A stretch of 64,000 bases of DNA from the NCBI RefSeq assembly GCF_035552695.1, contig NZ_DASZKT010000230.1, positions 1 to 64,000 on the forward strand. Direction: 5' to 3'. The notes under the pieces are model-generated. The model saw only the letters and a list, made by a program, of their open reading frames with translations, did no database searches and was not told the origin of the DNA. The stretch is from Actinospica sp035552695. GTDB taxonomy: Bacteria > Actinomycetota > Actinomycetes > Streptomycetales > Catenulisporaceae. The position numbers and the translations under genes were made by a program. Shown here one piece after another: positions 52,741 through 61,683 of the stretch. Positions within the stretch are counted from its first letter, which is position 1, and each line of letters begins with the position of its first letter.

Positions 52741-52764
52741 CGGCATGCGAACGTTCGCGTGCCG
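52741..52764. promoter_or_regulatory. 24-bp near-perfect palindrome after cobL copy 2
   Basis: CGGCATGCGAAC and GTTCGCGTGCCG match as inverse copies except for one A/G position (a possible G-U pair in RNA), with the centre AACGTT. It lies 15 bases after the cobL stop and 350 before the BluB-CobT start. No T-run follows. The remainder of the 392-bp spacer (52765-53117) shows no gene; GAGGAGG precedes the next start. Confidence 0.5.
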
Positions 52765-53117
52765 TTCGGAATTCGTCCCCTGCGCCCGGGGAAATCCGAG
52801 TACTCCGGTATTTCCTTTTTGCTAGCACCGCGATGCGCGCCACATCCTTCGGACGGGTGGCGTGCGTCACTCGCTCAGCCGGTTGACGGCTTCCCGTCAC
52901 CTGCGCACTGCCTGATACCGGGCGCCGTGCGCGACCGCCGCGTCTTTCCGCGGCGATGACGGCGGCCGTGCGTTCCGGGTAGGGTACGTGATCGCCGCGC
53001 GGTGGGCGCGCAGGGATCCGTCAGGTCCGCACGGTTCCCGCGGGGGACAGGGCCCGGCCAGGCGAGGAAGAGCACCAGTCGAGGCACGGCGCTGTGGACA
53101 CGGAACGAGGAGGCACG

Positions 53118-56100
53118 ATGACCGGCACCGACGAGTTCGGCCACGAGCTCGACGCGCAGGGCTACGAGCGTGCGGCCGGCCCGGCGGACGGGCGGCCGGA
53201 TCAGCGTGCCGCGGCCCCGGGCGCCGGCGCGCCGGGACAGGCCCCGCTGGGCGGCACGCCGCGGCAGCGCGGACCGCAGCCGGTCGGCCGTCCGATGCAG
53301 GGTCAGCTGCCGGGCCGTCCGCTGCCGCCGAACGCCGGCGTCCCCGGGCAGGTCGGCGGCCGGCCGCCCGGCCAGCCCGCGCAGCCGCAGGACACGCCGT
53401 GGCTCGCGACCCCCGGCGCCTCCGGCGTCGGCTACCCGGAAGCCGCTTTCGGCGGCCCGCAGCGTCCGAACCCGATGCCCGGCGTGACCGGCATGCCGCA
53501 GCCGATGGAGATCGACTCGACCGCGCCGCAGCCCCGGCTGACCATGCCGGCCCCCGGCCCGGGACACGACGCGCCGACCGCCGAGTTCTACCCGCTCTAC
53601 GACGCGGGCGCTCCCGAGGACTACCAGGTGCCGCCCGCCCCCGCGCCCGTGCCCGCTCCGGCTCCGCCGCAGCGGCCGGTCGCGCAGCAGCAGCCGGGCG
53701 CCGCCGCGGGCCCGATCCCGGCCCAGGCCGGCGCCCCGGCCGCAGCGCCGCAGCCTGCACCGATGGCGCAGCAGCCGGGCCCGGGACCCGCGCAGCACGT
53801 GGGAGCGGTCCCGCCTCCGGCCGCGTCCGCCGCGCCGTACGCGCCGCCGCTTGCGCAGGACTCCGCCGACCGCGGCGGCTATCCGGAGCAGGAGTTCGAC
53901 CCGCTCTCCGGCTCGGCGTCCTGGTCCGCCGCGCCGCCGCGGGCCGCCCAGGCCGTGCAGCAGCAGGCGCCGCGCCCTGTTCAGCAGGCCCAGCGCCCGG
54001 CCGTCCCCGCGCAGCCGCTGCCCGCGCCCGTCCCGCTGCCCGAGCGCGGCCCGGCCCGCTCCGGCGTGCGCAGCACCGGAGGCGGCATCGCCGCTGCCGG
54101 AGCCGTCGCCGCCGGACGCGCCGCCGTGCGCCAGCAGCAGGCCGACGCCGCCGCGCAGACCGAGGCCGACCCGCTCTCCTCCTCCGGCCAGCGCACGGTC
54201 ACAGCCCAGGCGCAGGTTCAGCAGCAGCCGTCCGTTCCGCAGCAGCAGACGACGGTTCCGCAGCAGCAGCCGGTTCAGGCGCGGGCCTCGCAGCAGCAGG
54301 CCGTTCCCCAGCAGCAGCCGGTCCAGGCGCAGGTTCAGCAGCAGCCGTCCGTTCCGCAGCAGCAGCCGGTTCAGGCGCAGGCCTCGCAGCAGCAGTCCGT
54401 TCCCCAGCAACAGCAGTCCGTTCCGCAGCAGCCGCCGGTCCAGGCGCCGCCGCGGCAGCAGCCGCAGTCCGTCCCGCAGCAGTCCGTCCCGCAGCAGTCC
54501 GTCCCGCAGCAGTCCGTGCCGCAGCAGGCCCCGTCCGTGTTCGAACCCGCCGCGCAGCCCGCGCCGGAGGCGTATCAGGACCCGCAGTCCCAGTCCGGCC
54601 GGCACGACGTGCGGCAGGAGCAGGGTTCTGCTTCCCCTTCGGCCAGTGGAGTGCGCGAGAGCATGGCGCCGCCGCGCCGCCGCGTCTCTGGCCAGCCGCC
54701 GCAGGGCGCCGCTGCCCCCGCGCCCGCGAATCCGCCCGCGGCGGACGACCTGAGCAGCGCCAACCTGCGTTCGGTCGCCCCCGCGGTCCCGGCCCCGCGC
54801 CGGGTACCGGAGGACTCGGCGGGCGATCTTCCGCCGCTGCCGCCGCGTCCCGCGAAGGCGGCTCGGCAGCAGCCCGCCCCCGCACCCGCGCAGCAGGCTC
54901 CGCAGCAGTTCGAGGAGTCCGCGCCGGAGGCCGACGAACTCGTCGTCCCCTGGCAGGCCGTCGCACCGCAGGGCAACGAGCCCGCCCCGCGCGGCACCCG
55001 CCGCCGCGCCGACAACTCGGTCGACGAGACGGTCCCCGAGGCGCTGTCCGCGCCCATGCCGGTGCTGCTCGACCCGGAGCCCGGCGAGGAGGAGGACTTC
55101 GCCGCGCAGTCCGGCACGTACGAGCCCGAATACGCCGAGCAGGAGCAGGCTGAGGCCCAGGCGCAGCAGCAGGCCAAGCAGCAGGAGCCCGGCGAGGACG
55201 ATCCGCTCTCCGGCTCCGGCTCGCACGCCCGTCCGCAGCCCCAGCAGCAGCCGCAACCCCAGTCTGCCCAGGTCGAGCAGCAGCCGCCGGTCCAGTCTGC
55301 CCAGGTCGAGCAGCAGCAGCCGCCGACCCAGGTCGAGCAGCAGCCCGCGCCCGCTCCGGAGCCCGTCCGGCAGGCCGCGGTCGAGCAGCCCGCCGCCAAA
55401 CCCGTCGCGAAGCCCGCCGTCAAGCCCGCGCCGCGGCCCGCCGCGCCCGCAAAGGCGCCGGCGCCCGCTCCCGCGGCGCCCGCCGCCGAGGAGGACCGCG
55501 CCCCCGGCTACGGCGAGGCCGAGATGGAAGCGGTCTACCGGGTCATCCACGAGCGCCGCGACATCCGGAACGACTTCCTGCCGGACGAACTCCCCATCGA
55601 CGTCCTGACCCGGATCCTGGAGGCCGCGCACACCGCGCCCTCCGTCGGCTTCTCGCAGCCCTGGGACTTCCTGGTGCTGCGGGACGAGGAGCGCCGCCGC
55701 GCCGTGCACGATCTCGCGGTCCGCCAGCGCAAGGCGTACGCCGCGTCGCTGCCCAAGGCGCGCGCGAAGGCCTTCGCCGCGCTGAAGATCGAGGCGATCC
55801 TCGACACCCCGGTCAACATCGTCGTCACCTGCGATCCGACCCGCGGCGGACGGCACACGCTCGGCCGGTACACGCAGCCGATGATGGCGCCGTTCTCCAC
55901 CTGCCTGGCCGTCGAGAACCTGTGGCTCGCCGCGCGCGCCGAGGGCCTCGGCGTCGGCTGGGTCTCCTTCTTCGACGAGCGCGAGCTGTCCGAGACGCTC
56001 GGCCTGCCCGAGCACCTGCAGATCGTCGCGTACCTCTGCGTCGGATACGTCAAGCGCTTCCCGAGCGAGCCCGAACTGGCCGGGGCCGGCTGGGCGCGTC

Positions 56101-57263
56101 GCAGGCCCCTGTCGTGGGCCGTGCACGAGGAGGACTACGGCCGTCGCGCGATGCCCGGCGGCGATCCCGTCTCGATGCTCGACGCGACCGTGGACGCGGT
56201 GCGCGGACTTGACGAGGACGCCGCGGCCGCCGCGCGGGAGCGCCAGGCCCGGATGACCAAGCCGCCGGGCTCGCTCGGCATGCTCGAGCACGTGGCCGAG
56301 CAGCTCGCCGGGCTGGCCGGGGAATGCCCGCCGCCGCTGCCCGAGCCGGCCGCGCTCGCGGTCTTCGCCGCGGACCACGGCGTGCACGCCCAGGGCGTCA
56401 CCCCCTGGCCGCAGGAGGTCACCGCGCAGATGGTGGCCAACTTCCTGGCCGGCGGCGCGGTGGTCAACGCCTTCGCCAAGCAGGTCGGCGCCGAGGTCTG
56501 CGTCGTGGACGTGGGCGTGAACGCCAACCTGGGCAACGCCTCCGGCCTGGTGCCGCGCAAGATCCGGTTCGGCACCGCCGACATGACGCAGGGTCCGGCG
56601 CTGACCCGGGACGAGGTGATGGCCGCGATCGAGGCGGGCATCGAGACTTCGCGCGACCTGGTGGCCGCGGGCAACCGCTGCCTGCTCACCGGCGACATGG
56701 GCATCGCCAACACGACCGCGTCCGCCGCGCTGATCGCCGCGTTCACCGGGGCCTCCCCGGCGCAGGTGACCGGCTACGGCACCGGCATCGACGAGCAGAC
56801 CTACGCGCACAAGGTGGAGATCGTCCGCCGCGCCCTGGAGCTGCACCGGCCCGACCCGCAGGACCCGATCGGGGTGCTCGCGGCCTTCGGCGGCCTGGAG
56901 CACGCGGCGCTCGCCGGCTTCATCCTGGGCGGCGCGGCGCTGCGCACCCCGGTCGTGCTGGACGGCGTGATCGCCGGGGCCGCGGCCCTGGTGGCGCAGG
57001 CCATCGCGCCCGAGGTGACGGTCGCCTGCGTGGCCGGGCACCGCTCCGCCGAGCCGGGCCACGCGCTCGCCCTCGAGGCCCTCGGCATTAACCCGTTGAT
57101 CGATCTGGAACTGCGGCTCGGCGAGGGCTCCGGCGCCGTGCTGGCGCTGCCGCTGGTCGCCTCCGCGGTCCGCGCGCTGCGCGAGGTCGCCACCTTCGAC
57201 TCGGCCGGCGTCGCCGACGCCAGCGCCGAGGCGGTCGTGCCGCGCACCCGTGATCAGCAGTGA
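53118..57263 (+). CDS. BluB-CobT fusion with a 797-residue disordered N-terminus
   Basis: ATG 53118 follows GAGGAGG. Of 1381 aa, the first 797 are low-complexity Pro/Gln/Ala/Glu with no membrane segment. BluB follows (residues about 798-1010): 'YRVIHERRDIRNDF', 'ILEAAHTAPSVGFSQPWDFLVL', 'MAPFSTCLAVENLWLAARAEGLGVGWVSF', the FMN-dependent 5,6-dimethylbenzimidazole (DMB) synthase. CobT (about 1016-1381) follows: 'ARMTKPPGSLGMLEHVAEQLAGL', 'AVFAADHGVHAQGVTPWPQEVTAQM', 'LLTGDMGIANTTASAALIAA' and 'LRLGEGSGAVLALPLV', the nicotinate-nucleotide:DMB phosphoribosyltransferase with its catalytic Glu region. The fusion could channel DMB from BluB to CobT. The disordered part contains a repeated DPLS-Ser motif. 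Confidence 0.92.
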   Translation: MTGTDEFGHELDAQGYERAAGPADGRPDQRAAAPGAGAPGQAPLGGTPRQRGPQPVGRPMQGQLPGRPLPPNAGVPGQVGGRPPGQPAQPQDTPWLATPGASGVGYPEAAFGGPQRPNPMPGVTGMPQPMEIDSTAPQPRLTMPAPGPGHDAPTAEFYPLYDAGAPEDYQVPPAPAPVPAPAPPQRPVAQQQPGAAAGPIPAQAGAPAAAPQPAPMAQQPGPGPAQHVGAVPPPAASAAPYAPPLAQDSADRGGYPEQEFDPLSGSASWSAAPPRAAQAVQQQAPRPVQQAQRPAVPAQPLPAPVPLPERGPARSGVRSTGGGIAAAGAVAAGRAAVRQQQADAAAQTEADPLSSSGQRTVTAQAQVQQQPSVPQQQTTVPQQQPVQARASQQQAVPQQQPVQAQVQQQPSVPQQQPVQAQASQQQSVPQQQQSVPQQPPVQAPPRQQPQSVPQQSVPQQSVPQQSVPQQAPSVFEPAAQPAPEAYQDPQSQSGRHDVRQEQGSASPSASGVRESMAPPRRRVSGQPPQGAAAPAPANPPAADDLSSANLRSVAPAVPAPRRVPEDSAGDLPPLPPRPAKAARQQPAPAPAQQAPQQFEESAPEADELVVPWQAVAPQGNEPAPRGTRRRADNSVDETVPEALSAPMPVLLDPEPGEEEDFAAQSGTYEPEYAEQEQAEAQAQQQAKQQEPGEDDPLSGSGSHARPQPQQQPQPQSAQVEQQPPVQSAQVEQQQPPTQVEQQPAPAPEPVRQAAVEQPAAKPVAKPAVKPAPRPAAPAKAPAPAPAAPAAEEDRAPGYGEAEMEAVYRVIHERRDIRNDFLPDELPIDVLTRILEAAHTAPSVGFSQPWDFLVLRDEERRRAVHDLAVRQRKAYAASLPKARAKAFAALKIEAILDTPVNIVVTCDPTRGGRHTLGRYTQPMMAPFSTCLAVENLWLAARAEGLGVGWVSFFDERELSETLGLPEHLQIVAYLCVGYVKRFPSEPELAGAGWARRRPLSWAVHEEDYGRRAMPGGDPVSMLDATVDAVRGLDEDAAAAARERQARMTKPPGSLGMLEHVAEQLAGLAGECPPPLPEPAALAVFAADHGVHAQGVTPWPQEVTAQMVANFLAGGAVVNAFAKQVGAEVCVVDVGVNANLGNASGLVPRKIRFGTADMTQGPALTRDEVMAAIEAGIETSRDLVAAGNRCLLTGDMGIANTTASAALIAAFTGASPAQVTGYGTGIDEQTYAHKVEIVRRALELHRPDPQDPIGVLAAFGGLEHAALAGFILGGAALRTPVVLDGVIAGAAALVAQAIAPEVTVACVAGHRSAEPGHALALEALGINPLIDLELRLGEGSGAVLALPLVASAVRALREVATFDSAGVADASAEAVVPRTRDQQ
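54220..54540 (+). repeat. VPQQQ-type codon repeats in the disordered region
   Basis: The frame repeats VPQQ(Q/S) and VQAQ-like units about a dozen times, from 15- to 30-bp imperfect DNA repeats (for example GTTCCGCAGCAGCAG and TCCGTCCCGCAGCAG). A second Gln/Pro cluster (VEQQ, SAQVEQQ) lies at about 55260-55350. Length variation between strains would be expected. Confidence 0.75.
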
Positions 57264-57309
57264 TTATGCTCGACGTGTCATCTGAAGACTGGCACGAAAG
57301 AGGAACCCC

Positions 57310-58551
57310 GTGGTGAGCACCGCCGAGACCCCGTCGGATCCGAGCGGGGCGCCCGAGGTCTACCCCCTCGGCCTGCGCCTGGCCGGACGCCGGGTCGTGG
57401 TGGTCGGCGGGGGGCGGGTCGCCGCCCGCCGGGTGGCCGGGCTGCTGCACGCCGGTGCCCGGGTGACCGTCGTCTCGCCCGAGGTCACCGCCGCCGTCGA
57501 GGGCTACATCACCGCCGGGCACGTCGAGTGGGCCGAACGCGGCTACCGGCAGGGCGATCTCGCCGACGCCTGGTACGCCGTGGCCGCCACCGACGACACC
57601 GCGGTCAACGCGGCCGTGGCCGCCGAGGCCGAGCGGGCCCGCGTCTTCTGCTCGCGCGCCGACGACGCCGTGGCCTCGACGGCGTGGACCCCGGCCGTCG
57701 GGACACACGCCGGCGTCACCGTGTCCGTGCTCGGCGCCGACACCGCCGATCCGCGCCGCTCCGCCGCAGTGCGCGACGCCGTCGTCGAGGGACTGCGCGA
57801 GGGAACCCTGGCCGCGCCGCGCTTCCGCGGCCGGGCGCCGGGCGTCGCACTGGTCGGCGGCGGACCGGGCGACCCCGACCTGATCACCGTCCGCGGCCGG
57901 CGGCTGCTCGCCGAGGCCGACGTCGTCGTCGCCGACCGGCTCGCCCCGCTCGGCCTGCTCGACGAGCTGCCCGCCGACGTCGAGATCGTGGACGCGTCGA
58001 AGATCCCTTACGGCCGCTCGATGGCGCAGGAGGAGATCAACCGGATCCTGGTCGACCGGGCCAAGGCCGGGAAGTTCGTGGTGCGCCTCAAGGGCGGCGA
58101 CCCCTTCGTCTTCGGCCGCGGCTACGAGGAGATCATCGCCTGCGCCGAGGCGGACGTTCCGGTCACCGTCGTGCCCGGGCTGACCAGCGCGGTGTCGGTG
58201 CCCGGACTCGCCGGGGTGCCGGTCACCCACCGCGGCGTGGCGCACGAGTTCACCGTGGTCTCCGGGCACGTCGCGCCTGGCCACCCGAAATCGCTCGTGG
58301 ACTGGGACGCGCTCGCCCGGCTGCGCGGCACGCTCGTGCTGCTGATGGCGGTCGAGCGGCTCGGCGCGATCGGCGCGGCGCTGCTCGAGGGCGGCAAGGA
58401 CCCGCGAACCCCCGTCGTGGTGGTGCAGGACGGCTCCCGGCCGGGCGAGAGGGTCGTGCGCACCCGGCTCGAGACGATGGCCGCGGACGTCGAGCGGGCC
58501 GGCGTGACACCGCCCGCGATCGTCGTGATCGGTCCGGTCGCCGGGCTCTGA
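57310..58551 (+). CDS. CysG-like bifunctional uroporphyrinogen-III methyltransferase
   Basis: GTG 57310 (or GTG 57313), preceded by AGAGGA, starts a 413-aa protein. The N-terminal part (about 1-170) has the siroheme-synthase dehydrogenase fold with NAD motif 'VVVVGGGRVAARRVAGLLHAGARVTVVSPEV'. The C-terminal part (about 175-413) is the SAM-dependent uroporphyrinogen-III C-methyltransferase (SUMT/CobA): 'ALVGGGPGDPDLITVRGRRLLAEADVVVADRLA', 'VVRLKGGDPFVFGRGYEEI' and 'VVPGLTSAVSVPGLAGVPVTHRGVAHEFTVVSGH'. It makes precorrin-2 (and can oxidise it to sirohydrochlorin), the entry point of both B12 and siroheme branches. The CysG ferrochelatase part may be reduced. It starts 46 bases after BluB-CobT. 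Confidence 0.92.
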   Translation: MVSTAETPSDPSGAPEVYPLGLRLAGRRVVVVGGGRVAARRVAGLLHAGARVTVVSPEVTAAVEGYITAGHVEWAERGYRQGDLADAWYAVAATDDTAVNAAVAAEAERARVFCSRADDAVASTAWTPAVGTHAGVTVSVLGADTADPRRSAAVRDAVVEGLREGTLAAPRFRGRAPGVALVGGGPGDPDLITVRGRRLLAEADVVVADRLAPLGLLDELPADVEIVDASKIPYGRSMAQEEINRILVDRAKAGKFVVRLKGGDPFVFGRGYEEIIACAEADVPVTVVPGLTSAVSVPGLAGVPVTHRGVAHEFTVVSGHVAPGHPKSLVDWDALARLRGTLVLLMAVERLGAIGAALLEGGKDPRTPVVVVQDGSRPGERVVRTRLETMAADVERAGVTPPAIVVIGPVAGL

Positions 58552-58723
58552 CCGGCCGTCAGCGGGCCCCCCACCCGGCGGCCGCGCGGATTTTCCGACG
58601 CCGCCGTCGGTGTTTCAAGCCCCCGTACCCGTTGCGGGCAGCCGCTTTAAGAGAAATTTGCCGAGCCGAATACGCGGCGTGGTCAACCGGTTCCGTCACG
58701 CGCAGTCCCAGCTCACTGACACC

Positions 58724-58741
58724 TGGGTGAGCGTTCACCCA
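58724..58741. promoter_or_regulatory. Operator-like palindrome TGGGTGA-GCGT-TCACCCA
   Basis: A perfect 7-bp inverted repeat with a 4-base centre lies 126 bases before the conservon start, in a 315-bp spacer that otherwise holds only a weak hairpin (CCCCGT-CCGT-ACGGGG) and no gene. The symmetry fits a dimeric repressor site. Confidence 0.5.
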
Positions 58742-58866
58742 TCCGTGCCCTGCGACACCCCGTCCGTACGGGGGAGACAAGCGCCCCCGCGATTCGCTAC
58801 TGTTCCAGTCGTTCGAGATCCCATTGTCTGATCATCGTGCCGCATTCGTTCGAGGTGGAGGCGTCA

Positions 58867-61683
58867 GTGGCCGTGCGCACGGGGAGCGGAGCGAGCCGGA
58901 CCGCGCGGGCGGGTGTCGGCCGGCTCGACTCCATGCCGCTGCGCCGCAAGCTCGACATCCTCGTCGCGGCCCCGCTGCTGATCATCCTGGCGCTCATCGC
59001 CCCGGTCGCCTACGGCTACTTCGACACCGCCCGGCAGTGGAACTCCGCGGCCGACCAGATGACCCAGGCCGAGCAGGTCTACGTGCTGGTCAACGCCTTG
59101 GAGACCGAACAGTCCGTCGCGGTCGGCCTGCAGGGCGTTTCCGCGGTGCCCAACCGCCTGTCCGGCGACACGGTGCAGACGCTCAGGACCTACGCCGCGA
59201 GCACCGACCACGCGCTCGCCGCCGTGCGCCGCAACCTCGATCCCGCCACGTCCTCCGCGCTCGGCCAGGCGCTCGCCGAGGTCGTCTGGGAGACGCAGGG
59301 CGTCAGCGGGGCGCGGGCCACCGCGTACCAGCCCGCCGCGGACAAGAGCGCCGCCGTGGAGACCGGCTACGGCACGGCGATCCAGGAGCTCTACAACGCG
59401 CTGGACATGGATGTGCTCGCCGAGAACGGCGGCCCGGCGGCGGCCGACGTGGGCGAACTCGGCTCCCTCTACGACGCCGACATGCGCGAGCACAACCGCG
59501 AGATCGACCTGCTGGCCATGAGCAACCAGGCCGACCTCGACCAGGCCGACGGCGGCGCGGTGCTCGACTGGCCCGACCTGAGCGCCGCCGAGCGCGACTA
59601 CGGCGTCAGCCTGAACGAGGCCGCGCGCTTCGAGGGCGTCGCCGCCAGTTCCGACCAGAACCGCTTCACCACCTCGATCGCCTCGCTCGCGCAGTCCTAC
59701 CTCAACTCCGAGCAGCAGAACATCGAGGAGCAGCTGTCCAGCGCCGACCCGGCCGCCGCCGTGGACCAGGTGCTGATGGCCGATCAGCTGGGCATGCCCG
59801 ACCTCGTCGGGCTGCAGAGCTCGACCGGCCTGCTGCAGGCCTCGGTGCAGTCCACGCAGGACCGCGACGCGATGGAACAGCAGGTCGCCGCGGACGTCAT
59901 CGGCTCCGCGCGGCACCAGGCGAAGAGCGAGCAGTGGTTCGCGCTCGGCCTGGTCACGGTCGCCTGGGTGGTGCTGATCCTGCTGGTGGTCCTCGAGTAC
60001 CGGATCCGCCGCTCGGTGGTCAACCCGATGCTGCAGCTCACCGCGGCGGCCACCAAGATCGCCGAGGTCACCCGCGCCGACCTGGAGCGGGTCGCGGACG
60101 AGGACGACACCGGGGACCCGCAGGCCGTGCCGGTCTTCGAGAGGGTGCCGGTGGTCACCTCCGACGAGATCGGCAAGCTCGCCGAGGCCTTCAACTGGGT
60201 GCAGGACAGCGCGGTGCGCGTGCTGGAGCGGCAGATGGCCGTGCGCCGCAACACCGCGGAGATGTTCGGCAACGTCGGACGCCGCATCCACAACCTGACC
60301 GGCCGTCAGCTCGCGCTGATCGACGCGGCCGAGCGGGAGGAGACCGACCCCTCCGTCCTCGAGCGGCTCTACCGGATCGACCACATCGCGGTGCGCCTGC
60401 AGCGCGGCGCGGACAGCCTGATGCTGCTGTCCGGGGAGACCGAGCCGGTGCTCAGCGACGCCCCGCTGCGGCTGACGGACGTGGTGCGCAGCGCGGTCGG
60501 CCGCGTCGAGGGCTACCAGCGGGCGGTGCTGTCCGCCGAGGGCGACGTCACCGTCGCGCCCGCCGCGGTCGGCGACCTGACCCTGATCGTGGCCGAACTC
60601 GTCGAGAACGCGGTGTCCTTCTCGCCGCAGACCTCGTCCGTCGACATATCCGTGCGCCCGACGCCTCAGGGCGCGTACATCGAGATCGTGGACCACGGCG
60701 TCGGCATGACGCCCGCGCGGCTGGCCGAGGAGAACGCGCGCCTCGTGCGGCGCGAGCGGCTGGACCTGGCGCCCACGAAGGTGCTCGGGCTGTTCGTGGT
60801 CGGCCGGCTGGCCCGCCGCTCCGGCATCTCGGTGCGGCTGTCCGCCACGCCGGGCGGCGGTGTGACGGTGCGTCTGGACATCGGCACGAACCTGCTGTTC
60901 GACGCCCCGGAACCGCCGGCCCGCCGCCGCGAACCCGCGCAGGCCGCGCGTTCCGTGCCGCCCGGCAGGCCCGCGGCGCTGCCCGAGCAGCGCGCGACCA
61001 CGTCCGACCCGCGGCCCGCCCCGGTGCCGCCGAACCTGCCGCCGATGCCGCTGCGCCGCGCCGCGGCGAACGCGCCCGCGAAGGACGACTTCAAGGTCGT
61101 GTCCGCCCCGGGCGCCGATCCGCTGCCGATCCGCCGGCGCTCCGCGAAGACGGCCGACGAGCCGCCGTCGCCGTCGGACGCGATCCCTGATCCGGCGCCA
61201 CGCCGCGTCAACGGCCTGCACGCCAACGGAAACCCGGTCGCCCCGTCCCCGCCGCCCGCCATGCTGCCGCCGACCTCCGCGGACCTGGCGCGCCGGATCA
61301 GGGCCGCGGCCGCCGCCGTCGAACCGCCCGCCGTATCGCCGCCCGGCCCGGAACCGGCCGTCGCGCTGCCGCTGCTGCCGCGCCGCCGGCCGGCCCCCGA
61401 GGCGGAGTCCGCGCCGGAGCGGACGGCCCCGGGCCTGCACGACGCGGGCGACGATCCGAACCCGCCGGGCGCCCTGCCACGGCGTACCCGGAACCGTGCC
61501 GCCGTGCGCGAATCCGCCCCCTCGGTGTCCGCCGCACTGGCCGACGCCGAGCTACTCGACGCCGAGGCCGCGCGTGCGGCCGTGGAGGAATTCGAGGCCG
61601 GAGTCGCGGAGGCCCTGCGCGCCACGACGCAGAATCTCCCGATAATCCGTGCCAGTGACGAACCGGAAGGAATACGGCCGTGA
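58867..61683 (+). CDS. CvnA-type conservon histidine kinase-like protein
   Basis: GTG 58867 has GGAGG five bases upstream (an in-frame codon at 58837 is an alternative). The 938-aa protein has a membrane helix near residues 29-50, a large extracytoplasmic sensory domain, a second helix near 357-380, a HAMP-like segment, a DHp-like region ('RNTAEMFGNVGRRIHNLTGRQLALIDAAEREETD', 'LYRIDHIAVRLQRGADSLMLLSGE') and an HATPase_c domain with N-box 'LIVAELVENAVSFSPQ' and G-box 'VDHGVGMT'. A 250-residue Pro/Ala/Arg-rich tail follows. It is the first gene of a four-gene conservon (CvnA-D), membrane-linked signalling units of actinobacteria. Confidence 0.92.
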   Translation: MAVRTGSGASRTARAGVGRLDSMPLRRKLDILVAAPLLIILALIAPVAYGYFDTARQWNSAADQMTQAEQVYVLVNALETEQSVAVGLQGVSAVPNRLSGDTVQTLRTYAASTDHALAAVRRNLDPATSSALGQALAEVVWETQGVSGARATAYQPAADKSAAVETGYGTAIQELYNALDMDVLAENGGPAAADVGELGSLYDADMREHNREIDLLAMSNQADLDQADGGAVLDWPDLSAAERDYGVSLNEAARFEGVAASSDQNRFTTSIASLAQSYLNSEQQNIEEQLSSADPAAAVDQVLMADQLGMPDLVGLQSSTGLLQASVQSTQDRDAMEQQVAADVIGSARHQAKSEQWFALGLVTVAWVVLILLVVLEYRIRRSVVNPMLQLTAAATKIAEVTRADLERVADEDDTGDPQAVPVFERVPVVTSDEIGKLAEAFNWVQDSAVRVLERQMAVRRNTAEMFGNVGRRIHNLTGRQLALIDAAEREETDPSVLERLYRIDHIAVRLQRGADSLMLLSGETEPVLSDAPLRLTDVVRSAVGRVEGYQRAVLSAEGDVTVAPAAVGDLTLIVAELVENAVSFSPQTSSVDISVRPTPQGAYIEIVDHGVGMTPARLAEENARLVRRERLDLAPTKVLGLFVVGRLARRSGISVRLSATPGGGVTVRLDIGTNLLFDAPEPPARRREPAQAARSVPPGRPAALPEQRATTSDPRPAPVPPNLPPMPLRRAAANAPAKDDFKVVSAPGADPLPIRRRSAKTADEPPSPSDAIPDPAPRRVNGLHANGNPVAPSPPPAMLPPTSADLARRIRAAAAAVEPPAVSPPGPEPAVALPLLPRRRPAPEAESAPERTAPGLHDAGDDPNPPGALPRRTRNRAAVRESAPSVSAALADAELLDAEAARAAVEEFEAGVAEALRATTQNLPIIRASDEPEGIRP

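Noticed and set aside
54220..54540. Regular repeats resembling a CRISPR array
   Set aside because: They are imperfect in-frame VPQQQ codon repeats of varying length, without unique spacers; no cas genes are nearby.
52875..57062. A 1395-codon open frame on the minus strand across BluB-CobT
   Set aside because: It is antisense to a clear BluB-CobT fusion; stop-free antisense frames are common in GC-rich coding DNA. The product is Leu/Arg/Gly low complexity with no domain.
58864..61440. An 858-codon minus-strand frame across the conservon kinase
   Set aside because: Antisense of the CvnA-like gene; no domain or start signal.
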